A DNA stretch of 64,000 nucleotides. It comes from Pseudonocardia sp. (GTDB lineage: Bacteria; Actinomycetota; Actinomycetes; Mycobacteriales; Pseudonocardiaceae). The notes under the pieces are model-generated. The model did no database searches, had not been told where the DNA came from, and saw only the letters and a program-made list of their open reading frames with translations. Every line of letters starts with the position of its first letter. Within the stretch, counting starts at the first letter, position 1. The stretch spans positions 1 through 64,000 of the forward strand of contig NZ_JAODNI010000090.1 in NCBI RefSeq assembly GCF_025465255.1. The letters are read 5' to 3'. The translations under genes and the position numbers were made by a program. This document shows, in pieces, positions 31,552-39,528 of this stretch.

Positions 31552-31582
31552 GTCAACTATTGTCAATATTGATCCAGTCAAC
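31552..31582. promoter_or_regulatory. AT-rich operator-like region between the divergent citrate synthases
   Basis: The 70-bp gap holds three GTCAA motifs (31552, 31562 and 31577) and the perfect palindrome TCAATATTGA (31563-31572), the most AT-rich patch nearby. It is a good candidate for the target of the HTH domain of the adjacent fused citrate synthase. Confidence 0.5.
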
Positions 31583-31600
31583 ATGGGAGGGCCGAGGACC

Positions 31601-32779
31601 ATGGCCGGAGACCGGTTCCTGACCACCGCGGAGGCCGCGAAGCGCCTCGACGTGAAACCCGAGACGATCTACGCCTACGTCAGCCGCGGGCTGCTGACCA
31701 GCGTCCGGTCCGGGGCGCGGCGAGGCAGCCTGTTCGCGCAGGACGACGTCGACCGGCTCGCCGAACGGGGCCGCGAGGGACGCGCCCCGTCCGGGGCGAT
31801 CGAGCGGATCCGCACCGCGATCACGCTGCTCGAGGACGACGAGCTGTACTACCGCGGCCACCGGGCCGTCGAGCTCGCGCGCACCGAGTCCGCCGAGTCC
31901 GTCGCGCACCTGCTGTGGACCGGTGCTCTCGGTCCCGCGTCCTTCGCCGCGCCGCCCGCGCTGGTCTCCGTCGCCCGGAGCGCGATCGCGGCGCTGCCGG
32001 CGTCGACGGAGCTCACCGACCGGATCCGGGTGGCCGTCGCGGCCGTCGGAGCGGCGGATCCGCTGCGGTACGACCTCGCGCCGGACGCGGTCGTGCGGCG
32101 GGCGGGGTCACTGCTGGCGGTGCTGGTGGAGGCGCTGTCCGGGGTGGCGGACGGGAGCCTGGCGGAACGGCTCTGGCCCGCGCTCGCCCGCCGGCCCGGG
32201 GCGGATCCGGACGGCGCGGCGCTGCTGGACCTGCTGCTCGTCCTCCTCGCCGACCACGACCTCGCGGTCTCGACCCTCGCCGTCCGGGTCGCCGCGAGCG
32301 CCCGCGCGAACCCGTACGCCGCGGTGTCCGCGGGGCTCGGCGCCATCGACGGGCAGTACCACGGCGCGGCGAGCGCGCTCGCGTACCGCTTCCTCACCGA
32401 CGCCGTCGACGACCCGGTGCGCGCGCTCTCCGAGCAGCTGCGCTCCGGCGCGCGCGTCCCGGGCTTCGGCCATCGCGTCTACCGGCACCGGGACCCGCGG
32501 GCCGTCCTGCTCCTCGACGTCCTGCGGGAACGCGACGCGCCGATCCTGGCCACCGTGGACGCGATCGTCGGAGGCCTCGTGGGGCGGCCGGGGCTGTTCC
32601 CGAACGTCGACCTGGCGCTCGCGGCGGCGCTGCACGAGTTCGACCTGCACCCGGACGTCGGCGAAGCCGTCTTCGCGCTCGCGCGCACGGTGGGCTGGAT
32701 CGCGCACGCGCTCGAGGAGTACGCCGAGCCGGGCCTGCGGTTCCGCCCCGAGGGCGTCTACGTGGGCCCGCGCCCCTGA
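31601..32779 (+). CDS. Citrate synthase with an N-terminal MerR/excisionase-type DNA-binding domain
   Basis: The 392-residue product starts with a helix-turn-helix (FLTTAEAAKRLDVKPETIYAYVSRG, about residues 5-30, plus a wing with GSLFAQDDVDRL), then a citrate synthase fold: ERIRTAITLLEDDELYYRGHRAVELA, GQYHGAASALAYR (with the family His, although GPLHGG is altered) and GFGHRVYRHRDPRA. It could be a bifunctional enzyme-regulator or a regulator using the fold to sense CoA esters. ATG at 31601 has a GAGG SD; an ATG at 31583 is also in frame. Its 3' end overlaps the convergent LysR gene by 22 nt. Confidence 0.87.
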   Translation: MAGDRFLTTAEAAKRLDVKPETIYAYVSRGLLTSVRSGARRGSLFAQDDVDRLAERGREGRAPSGAIERIRTAITLLEDDELYYRGHRAVELARTESAESVAHLLWTGALGPASFAAPPALVSVARSAIAALPASTELTDRIRVAVAAVGAADPLRYDLAPDAVVRRAGSLLAVLVEALSGVADGSLAERLWPALARRPGADPDGAALLDLLLVLLADHDLAVSTLAVRVAASARANPYAAVSAGLGAIDGQYHGAASALAYRFLTDAVDDPVRALSEQLRSGARVPGFGHRVYRHRDPRAVLLLDVLRERDAPILATVDAIVGGLVGRPGLFPNVDLALAAALHEFDLHPDVGEAVFALARTVGWIAHALEEYAEPGLRFRPEGVYVGPRP

Positions 32780-33705
32780 CGGGCGTGGTCCGGGCCGAGC
32801 ACGTCCGGTTCCGGAGTGGCGAGCGCGTGCCGCAGGAAGTGCTGGGCCTGCGGCGACGGGGCGTCCGCGCGGCGCCGCACCACCGCCGTCTCGACGACCG
32901 GAGCCGGCCTGGCCAGCGGCCGCAGCACCACGTCGTCCCCCGCCACGGCCCGGACCGACGCGGGCAGCACGGACACCCCGAGACCGGCCCCGACCAGTGT
33001 GACCACGGTCTGGACCAGCGCGACCTCCCGCACCACGGGTTCGACGCCGGCGAGCCGGCACGCGCCGCGCAGGTGCGGCTGCAGGCCACCCCAGCTCGCC
33101 CGCGGCGGCGCCAGGAACGTGTGGCCGGCGAGCACCGCGAGGTCCACCAGATCGCCGACCCGGCCGGCCTCCGCCCGCGACAGCACGGCGACCAGCGGCT
33201 CGCGGCGGACCACCGCGACGTCGAGGTCCGGGTTCGCGGCGGCCGCGGTCCCTGGCGGCGGCAGGTGCAGCAGCCCCAGCTCGGCCCGCCGGGCGCGGAC
33301 GTGTTCGAGCACCCCGTCGGGCCCGTCCTCCAGGGGTTCGACGACGACGTCCGGCCGGTCCGCGTGGTAGCGGCGCAGCAGCGGCCCGAGCACCGACCAG
33401 GCCGTCGACGAGACGAAGGCGAGCCCCAGTCGTCCGGCTCGTCCCTCGCCCAGCCGGCGCACCGCCTCCCCGGCGGCGTCGACGTCCGCGAGCAGCCGGC
33501 GCGCACGGCCCAGGAGGTGCGCGCCGGCGTCGGTGAGGTCGACGCCGCGTCGGTGCCGGACCAGCAGCTCGGCGCCGAGCTCGTGTTCCAGGCGCGCGAG
33601 CTGCGCGCTGAGCGGAGGCTGGGTGAGGTGGAGCCGCGCGGCGGCCCGGGTGACGGACCGCTCCTCCGCGACGGTCACGAAGTACCGGAGCTGCCGTAGG
33701 TCCAT
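32758..33705 (-). CDS. LysR-family regulator of the hydroxyquinol operon
   Basis: The 315-residue product has the LysR helix-turn-helix at residues 1-60 (MDLRQLRYFVTVAEERSVTR, then LHLTQPPLSAQLARLEHELG) and an effector-binding domain typical of CatR/CbnR-type regulators of aromatic pathways. ATG at 33705 gives the family N-terminus; a CATACT hexamer lies 7 nt upstream. It is divergent from the maleylacetate reductase gene, the classical arrangement for activation by a pathway intermediate. Confidence 0.9.
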   Translation of the reverse strand: MDLRQLRYFVTVAEERSVTRAAARLHLTQPPLSAQLARLEHELGAELLVRHRRGVDLTDAGAHLLGRARRLLADVDAAGEAVRRLGEGRAGRLGLAFVSSTAWSVLGPLLRRYHADRPDVVVEPLEDGPDGVLEHVRARRAELGLLHLPPPGTAAAANPDLDVAVVRREPLVAVLSRAEAGRVGDLVDLAVLAGHTFLAPPRASWGGLQPHLRGACRLAGVEPVVREVALVQTVVTLVGAGLGVSVLPASVRAVAGDDVVLRPLARPAPVVETAVVRRRADAPSPQAQHFLRHALATPEPDVLGPDHARQGRGPT

Positions 33706-33804
33706 GGTCGGAAGTATGGCTGACGTCACTGATGCGTAGTGGACATATGACAGACCGTGCACGAAGGTGGACCCGCCCTTGTCGACGACGAACCCGGAGG
33801 TCCG
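33706..33804. promoter_or_regulatory. Divergent regulatory gap, LysR / maleylacetate reductase
   Basis: The gap contains the perfect palindrome TGACGTCA (33721-33728) and an AT-rich patch around 33741-33750 (GGACATATGA). LysR sites are usually interrupted dyads in such gaps; I cannot fix the exact site by eye. Confidence 0.35.
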
Positions 33805-34872
33805 GTGGATCGCTTTACCTACGACGCCCTTCCCGGCCGGGTCGTCTTCGGCGCCGGCACCTCGCGGACGGAACTGGCTCCCGAGCTGGCGAGGCTCGGT
33901 GCGCACCGGGTGCTCCTGGTGGCCAGTGGCTCGGCCGTGTCCCCGGCGCGGGAGCGCACGAAGGACCTCCCGGTGGTCGGTGAGTTCACCGAGGTCCGTG
34001 AGCACGTCCCCGTCGCTGTCGCCGAGCGGGCCCGCGCGCGGGCCGCCGAGGTCCGCGCGGACGCCCTGCTGGCGTTCGGCGGCGGGTCGTCGGTGGGGAC
34101 CGCCAAGGCCGTCGCGCTGACCACGGGCCTGCCGATCCTCTGCGTCCCGACGACGTACGCGGGCTCCGAGGCCACCCCGGTCTGGGGCATGACCGAGGGC
34201 GGCCGCAAGACCACCGGTCGCGACGAGCGCGTCCTGCCCCGCGCGATCGTCTACGACCCCGAGCTCACCTACGGGCTCCCGGTGCGGATCGCCTCGGCGA
34301 GCGGGCTGAACGCGATGGCGCACTGCGTCGAGGCGTTCTGGGCGCCCCGCGCCAACCCCGTCTCGACCGTCCTCGCCGAGGACGGGGTCCGGGCCCTCGC
34401 CGAGGGCCTCTCCCTGATCGTCGACGAGCCGTCCGCCGAGGCCCCCCGTGCCGACCTGCTCTACGGGGCGTACCTCGCAGGCGCCTCCCTCGCGGGCGCG
34501 GGGTCCGGCCTCCACCACGCGATCTGCCACGCCCTCGGGGGCGCCTACGACCTGCCGCACGCGCTGACGCACGCGACCGTCCTGCCGCACGTCGTCGCCT
34601 ACACCCTGCCGTACGCGGCGGAGGCGTCGCGGCGCATGCGCCGCGCCCTCGACACCGACGACCCGGTGGGCGCCCTGCGGGCGCTCGCCACCCGGCTCGG
34701 CATCCCCGCCGGGCTGCGCGAGCTGGGCCTGGCCGAGGACCAGCTCGACCCGATCGTCGAGAGACTCGCCGGGCACCTCCCCCCCGGCCATCCTCGACCG
34801 ACCGACCGTGACGCGCTCCGCGCCCTGCTGCACGACGCCTGGGCCGGCACCACCCCGAAGGAGACCGTGTGA
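33805..34872 (+). CDS. Maleylacetate reductase
   Basis: NAD(P)H-dependent iron-type alcohol dehydrogenase family enzyme reducing maleylacetate to 3-oxoadipate. The 355-residue product has the nucleotide site FGGGSSVGTAKAVAL, the signature CVPTTYAGSEATPVWG followed by MTEGGRKTTGRDERVLP, and the metal-site histidine region GLNAMAHCVEAFW and LHHAICHALGG. The GTG at 33805 is chosen because GGAGG lies 4 nt upstream and the product then begins MDRFTYDALPGRVVFGAG. It is the first gene of a three-gene operon. Confidence 0.92.
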   Translation: MDRFTYDALPGRVVFGAGTSRTELAPELARLGAHRVLLVASGSAVSPARERTKDLPVVGEFTEVREHVPVAVAERARARAAEVRADALLAFGGGSSVGTAKAVALTTGLPILCVPTTYAGSEATPVWGMTEGGRKTTGRDERVLPRAIVYDPELTYGLPVRIASASGLNAMAHCVEAFWAPRANPVSTVLAEDGVRALAEGLSLIVDEPSAEAPRADLLYGAYLAGASLAGAGSGLHHAICHALGGAYDLPHALTHATVLPHVVAYTLPYAAEASRRMRRALDTDDPVGALRALATRLGIPAGLRELGLAEDQLDPIVERLAGHLPPGHPRPTDRDALRALLHDAWAGTTPKETV

Positions 34873-35780
34873 CCAGTACCGACACCGAGCAGACGGCGAG
34901 AGAGCAGGCCGTCACCGACGAGGTCGTCGCCAGCTTCGCCGAGGCGAAGGACGACCGGTACCGCGAGGTCATGGAGAGCCTCGTCCGGCACCTGCACGCC
35001 TTCGCCCGGGACGTGCGGCTCACCCAGGAGGAGTGGGACGCGGCGATCGCGTTCCTGACCCGCGTCGGGCACCTGACCGACGACCGGCGGCAGGAGTTCA
35101 TCCTGCTCTCGGACGTCCTGGGCCTGTCGATGCTGACGGTCGGGATGAACGCACCGCCGCAGCAGGACGCCACGGAGTCGACGGTGTTCGGCCCGTTCTT
35201 CGTCGACGGTGCTCCCGAGGTCGAGCCCGGCGGGGACATCGCGCAGGGCGCCCCCGGCATCCCGTGCTGGGTGTCCGGCAGCGTCCGCGCGACCGACGGC
35301 AGCCCGGTTCCCGGCGCCCGGATCGACGTCTGGGAGGCGGACGAGGACGGCTTCTACGACGTCCAGTACGAGGGGAACCGCACGCAGGGCCGCGGCCGGC
35401 TGCGCTCCGGCGCCGACGGCGGCTACCGCTTCTGGTCCGTCCGTCCCTCGCCCTACTCGATCCCCGCCGACGGCCCGGTCGGCGAACTGCTGGCCCGCGG
35501 CGGGCGTGGCCCGATGCGGCCGGCCCACCTGCACTTCATGGTCACCGCGCCGGGCTTCCGGCGCCTGGTGACCCACATCTTCGTCGACGGCGACGAGTAC
35601 CTGGACCGCGACGCGGTCTTCGGGGTGAAGGACTCCCTGGTGTACGCGTTCACGGAGCGGAACGGCGGGACGGCGCCGGACGGCAGCGCCCGCGAGGGTG
35701 TGTGGAACGAGGTCTCGTTCGACATCGTGCTGGCGCCGGAGGCGTCCTCGGTCGGCACGGCCCCTGAGGAGGCCAGGTGA
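34869..35780 (+). CDS. Hydroxyquinol 1,2-dioxygenase (intradiol ring cleavage)
   Basis: Non-haem Fe(III) enzyme opening 1,2,4-trihydroxybenzene between its adjacent hydroxyls to give maleylacetate. The 303-residue product has an N-terminal helical linker domain and a catalytic domain with all four iron ligands visible: Tyr163 (GFYDVQ), Tyr196 (SPYSIP), His220 and His222 (AHLHFMV). The position next to maleylacetate reductase supports hydroxyquinol rather than catechol as substrate. GTG at 34869 overlaps the upstream stop as GTGA. Confidence 0.92.
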   Translation: MTSTDTEQTAREQAVTDEVVASFAEAKDDRYREVMESLVRHLHAFARDVRLTQEEWDAAIAFLTRVGHLTDDRRQEFILLSDVLGLSMLTVGMNAPPQQDATESTVFGPFFVDGAPEVEPGGDIAQGAPGIPCWVSGSVRATDGSPVPGARIDVWEADEDGFYDVQYEGNRTQGRGRLRSGADGGYRFWSVRPSPYSIPADGPVGELLARGGRGPMRPAHLHFMVTAPGFRRLVTHIFVDGDEYLDRDAVFGVKDSLVYAFTERNGGTAPDGSAREGVWNEVSFDIVLAPEASSVGTAPEEAR

Positions 35781-37573
35781 CCAGCTCGGCCGACGCCGCC
35801 GGCGGCGTGGACATCGAGACCGCCGGCTCCCTGACGACGGACGTCCTGGTGATCGGCAGCGGGCCGGCCGGCGGTGGTGCGGCGCTCGCCCTGGCGACCC
35901 TCGGCGTCGACCACCTGATGATCACCAAGTACCGCTGGACCGCGAACACCCCGCGCGCCCACCTCACCAACCAGCGCACCGTCGAGATCTTCCGGGACCT
36001 CGGCATCTCCGACGACGTCCTCGCCCAGAGCACCCCGCACGCCCTCCTGGGCGACACGGTGTTCTGCACCAGCCTGGCGGGCGACGAGATCGGTCGCCTG
36101 CGGACCTTCGGCACCCACCCGGCACGCGTGGCGGACCACGCCCTCGCCAGCCCGTCGCCGCTCTGCGACATCCCGCAGACCCTGCTGGAGCCGATCGTCG
36201 TCGGGCACGCCGCGTCGCGGGGCAGCCGGATCCGGTTCGACACCGAGTACCTCGGGCTCGAGCAGGACGCCGACGGCGTGACCGTCCGCTGCCGGGACCG
36301 GCTCACCGGCGCGGAGTTCACGATCCGGGCGAAGTACGTGATCGGCGCGGACGGCGGCCGCAGCCGGGTCGCCGCGGACCTCGGGCTGCCGTTCGAGGGC
36401 GAGATGGACACCGCCGGCAGCATGAACATCGTCTTCCACGCGGACCTCACGCACCTGGTCGAGCACCGGCCGAGCAACCTGTACTGGGTACTGCAGCCCG
36501 GGTCGGACGTCGGCGGGATCGGCATGGGCGTGGTGCGGATGGTCCGGCCGTGGAACGAGTGGATGGCGATTTGGGGCTACGACATCGACGCCCCTCCCCC
36601 GGAGCTCGACGACGCCGAGGCCACCAAGATCGTCCACGAGCTGCTCGGCGACGCGTCGATCCCGGTGACGATCCGCTCGACCTCCCTGTGGGGCAACAAC
36701 AAGATGTGGGCGACGCGGTACCGCAGCGGCCGCGTGTTCTGCGCCGGGGACGCCGTCCACCGGCACCCGCCGTCGAACGGGCTGGGCTCCAACACGTCGA
36801 TCCAGGACTCGTACAACCTCGCCTGGAAGCTCGCGTACGTGCTGCGCGGCGCCGCGGGCGAAGGCCTGCTGGATTCCTACGACGTCGAGCGGGCACCGGT
36901 CGGGAAGCAGATCGTCCTGCGGGCCAACAAGTCGATCGAGCAGTTCGGGCCGATCTTCGAGGCGCTGGGCCTGTCGGACGGCGCCGAACCGGAGGTCATG
37001 CGAGCGCGGATCGACGCCCGGCTCGACGACACCCCGGAGGCCGCGGAGCAGCGGGTCAAGCTGCGCGACGCCCTGGAGCTCAAGAACTACGAGTTCAACA
37101 CGCACGGGGTGGAGCTCGGGCAGCGCTACGCCTCCGGCGCGGTGGTTCCGGACGGGACGCCCGAACCGGAGTACACCCGGGATCCCGAGCTCTACTACCA
37201 CCCGACGACGTGGCCGGGCGCGCGGCTGCCGCACGTCTGGCTCGTCGAACGTGAGACCGGGCGGAAGGTGAGCACGCACGACGTCGTCGGCAAGGGCCGG
37301 TTCGGCCTGCTCACCGGGATCAGCGGCGGGGCCTGGGCGGACGCGGCGGCGAAGGTCGCGGACCAGATCGGGGTCGAGATCGCCGCGCACGTGATCGGTC
37401 CGGGCCGCGAGCTGACCGACGCCTACGAGGACTGGGCACGGGCACGGGAGGTCGCCGAGTCCGGCTGCGTCCTGGTGCGCCCGGACGGTCACGTCGCCTG
37501 GCGGTCGGCGTCGCTCGTCGACGATCCCGTGGCCGAGCTGGCCCGCACGCTGGCGGCGGTCCTCAGCCTCTGA
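35777..37573 (+). CDS. FAD-dependent aromatic hydroxylase (2,4-dichlorophenol 6-monooxygenase/TfdB-like)
   Basis: Class A flavoprotein monooxygenase adding a hydroxyl to a phenolic ring. The 598-residue product has the FAD-binding VLVIGSGPAGGGAALALATLG (positions 28-48 or so), GADGGRSRVAADLGL and the flavin-site GRVFCAGDAVHRHPPSNGLGSNTSIQDSYNL region, then a thioredoxin-like C-terminal domain. In this operon it probably makes hydroxyquinol from a resorcinol- or hydroquinone-type precursor; the true substrate is unknown. GTG at 35777 overlaps the dioxygenase stop as GTGA. Confidence 0.88.
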   Translation: MTSSADAAGGVDIETAGSLTTDVLVIGSGPAGGGAALALATLGVDHLMITKYRWTANTPRAHLTNQRTVEIFRDLGISDDVLAQSTPHALLGDTVFCTSLAGDEIGRLRTFGTHPARVADHALASPSPLCDIPQTLLEPIVVGHAASRGSRIRFDTEYLGLEQDADGVTVRCRDRLTGAEFTIRAKYVIGADGGRSRVAADLGLPFEGEMDTAGSMNIVFHADLTHLVEHRPSNLYWVLQPGSDVGGIGMGVVRMVRPWNEWMAIWGYDIDAPPPELDDAEATKIVHELLGDASIPVTIRSTSLWGNNKMWATRYRSGRVFCAGDAVHRHPPSNGLGSNTSIQDSYNLAWKLAYVLRGAAGEGLLDSYDVERAPVGKQIVLRANKSIEQFGPIFEALGLSDGAEPEVMRARIDARLDDTPEAAEQRVKLRDALELKNYEFNTHGVELGQRYASGAVVPDGTPEPEYTRDPELYYHPTTWPGARLPHVWLVERETGRKVSTHDVVGKGRFGLLTGISGGAWADAAAKVADQIGVEIAAHVIGPGRELTDAYEDWARAREVAESGCVLVRPDGHVAWRSASLVDDPVAELARTLAAVLSL

Positions 37574-37739
37574 ACCGCGGCCGGACGGGCGTCGCCGCTG
37601 GTCCGGACGGTCGCACCTGATCACTCAACCGCGCGCGGGCGCGGCCGGTCGCAGTAGTGTCCTGCGATCGGCCGCGCTCGTCGGCCGAGTCTCTACGGAC
37701 CGAGCAGCGTCGCCGCGTCCTGGCCCTGGAGAGGACCGG

Positions 37740-38960
37740 ATGGCCGACTCGCGCGTGCGCGCCGTGGTCGCGGGTGCGGGACGGACCGCGATCGCGCTGG
37801 TGTCGATCGGGGTCCTCGTCGTCACGGGGTACGCGTGGAACGCCTACCGCTCGATCTCCACCCAGCTCACGACGAGCGGCGTGCTGGGCACCACGCTCCC
37901 GCCCGCCGCCCCGGCCGGCGCACCCCGGCGGGGGTTCACCGCCCTGCTCGTCGGGCTGGACAGCCGGACGGATGCCCAGGGCAACCCCCTGCCGGCCGAC
38001 GTCCTCGCGCAGCTGCACGCGGGGGACGACGCCGGTCAGCTGCACACGGACACGATCATCCTGGTGCACGTCCCGGCCTCGGCGACGGAGCCCGTCGTCG
38101 CGGTGTCCCTCCCGCGGGACTCCTACGTCCCGATCTCCGACGGCAGCGGCCGACACAAGATCAACTCTGCGTTCGGCCGCGGGTACCGGGCGGCGGAGGA
38201 GCAGCTGCAGGCGCGGGGCGTCGGCGGCGCGGAGCTGGACCAGCGCGCCCGGGAGGCCGGGCGGCGCACGCTCGTCGACACCGTGGAGGCCGTCTCCGGC
38301 ACCACCGTCGACCACTACGGCGAGATCAACCTGGCCGGGTTCGTCGAGCTGACCAACACCCTCGGCGGGGTCCGGGTGTGCCTCAACGCGGCGGTCGACG
38401 ACTCGGCGTACTCGGGCGTGCGGCTACCCGCCGGGCCGCAGACGGTGCAGGGCGCCGGCGCGCTCGCGTTCGTGCGGCAGCGGCACGGGCTGGAGGACGG
38501 CGACCTGGACCGGATCACCCGCCAGCAGGCCTTCCTCGCGGGGCTCACCAACCAGGTGCTCTCGACGGGCACCCTCGGGGACCCCGTGCGGATGTCCGGC
38601 CTGATGTCCGTGGTCACCCGCTACGTCGTCGTCGACGCCGGGTGGAACCTCGACGCCGTCGTCGGGCAGCTCGGTTCGATCGCCGGGTCGGACGTGGTGT
38701 TCCGGACCGTCCCGACGATCCGGCCGGACCTGCAGACCCCGGTAGACGGGGCCGCCGTCGAGGTCGACGACGCGCGGGTGCGCGAGTTCGTCGCGACGGT
38801 CCTGAACGGCGACCCGCGGGCGAGCGACGCGGAGCCGGCGGCGGCAGGCGGCCGGACGGGCGTAACCCCGACCCCGACGGCGGGGCCGGGTACGTCCACG
38901 GCCGTTCCCACGAGCAGCCGGCCGGTGATCGACGCCGGCGGGGTCACCTGCGTGAACTGA
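37740..38960 (+). CDS. LytR-CpsA-Psr (LCP) family cell-wall ligase
   Basis: Membrane-anchored phosphotransferase that attaches glycopolymers (arabinogalactan or teichoic-like) to peptidoglycan. The 406-residue product has an N-terminal membrane helix (AIALVSIGVLVVTGYAW), then the LCP domain: TALLVGLDSRTD, HTDTIILVHV, AVSLPRDSYVPI (catalytic Arg/Asp), HKINSAFGRG, and LAFVRQRHGLEDGDLDRITRQ with essential Arg residues. A Pro/Thr-rich C-terminal tail follows. SD GGAGAGG precedes the ATG. It is not linked to the aromatic operon upstream. Confidence 0.92.
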   Translation: MADSRVRAVVAGAGRTAIALVSIGVLVVTGYAWNAYRSISTQLTTSGVLGTTLPPAAPAGAPRRGFTALLVGLDSRTDAQGNPLPADVLAQLHAGDDAGQLHTDTIILVHVPASATEPVVAVSLPRDSYVPISDGSGRHKINSAFGRGYRAAEEQLQARGVGGAELDQRAREAGRRTLVDTVEAVSGTTVDHYGEINLAGFVELTNTLGGVRVCLNAAVDDSAYSGVRLPAGPQTVQGAGALAFVRQRHGLEDGDLDRITRQQAFLAGLTNQVLSTGTLGDPVRMSGLMSVVTRYVVVDAGWNLDAVVGQLGSIAGSDVVFRTVPTIRPDLQTPVDGAAVEVDDARVREFVATVLNGDPRASDAEPAAAGGRTGVTPTPTAGPGTSTAVPTSSRPVIDAGGVTCVN

Positions 38961-39187
38961 CCGGCGCCCGTCAGGGGGTGTCGGCCGCGACCTGCGCGCC
39001 CGCTGGCCGAGCGTGAGACGGTGCGCGAGGAGCAGTACGTGCGCGACATAGCCGGTGATCTCGCGCGGAGAGCCGTCACGGGATCCCTCGTCGTCGGAGC
39101 CGGCCGTGCGGAACGACACGTGACGTTACAGCGCGACGACCGTCCGCGACGGAGCCTCTCGGCGCACCCCGGCTGGGCCGAACGGCG
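38961..39187. other. Spacer with no supported gene
   Basis: The region between the LCP gene and the small minus-strand gene shows no family-like reading frame and no clear hairpin. Confidence 0.35.
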
Positions 39188-39385
39188 CTATCGGGGCTCC
39201 GGGTCCGCCCCGCGCTCCAGGCTGGCGGCCCGCGCCCGGATCGCCTCCGGCGGCCAGCCCGCGACCTCGCGGAGCTGCTCCGCGACCGCCACCTCCACCG
39301 CGGCGTGCACCGCCGCGGGGGAGACGGACGGATCGACGTCGCGGGCGGCGGCCAGCGTCCGTGCGGACAGGTACACAGTGATCAT
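39188..39385 (-). CDS. Small hypothetical protein
   Basis: The 65-residue frame starts MITVYLSARTLAAARDVDPS and continues with an Ala/Glu-rich helix (AAVHAAVEVAVAEQLREVAGWPPEAIRARA). The ATG at 39385 has a GGTGGAG SD about 7 nt upstream; a GTG at 39397 is an alternative. Short beta-strand plus helices resembles small DNA-binding antitoxin-like proteins, but no toxin gene is adjacent, so the function is unknown. Coding potential is moderate. Confidence 0.5.
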   Translation of the reverse strand: MITVYLSARTLAAARDVDPSVSPAAVHAAVEVAVAEQLREVAGWPPEAIRARAASLERGADPEPR

Positions 39386-39528
39386 GCTGTGCTCCACCTT
39401 CGTCGGAGGAATGCCCCTCCAACGCCTCGCGGACGCCGAGGCAGCGCCCCCGACGGGTGACTCACCGCGAGCGGTCCCCGTCCCGGGGTGGGCGGGACCC
39501 CGGAACCGTTCGCGGGCAGACTGGCCCC

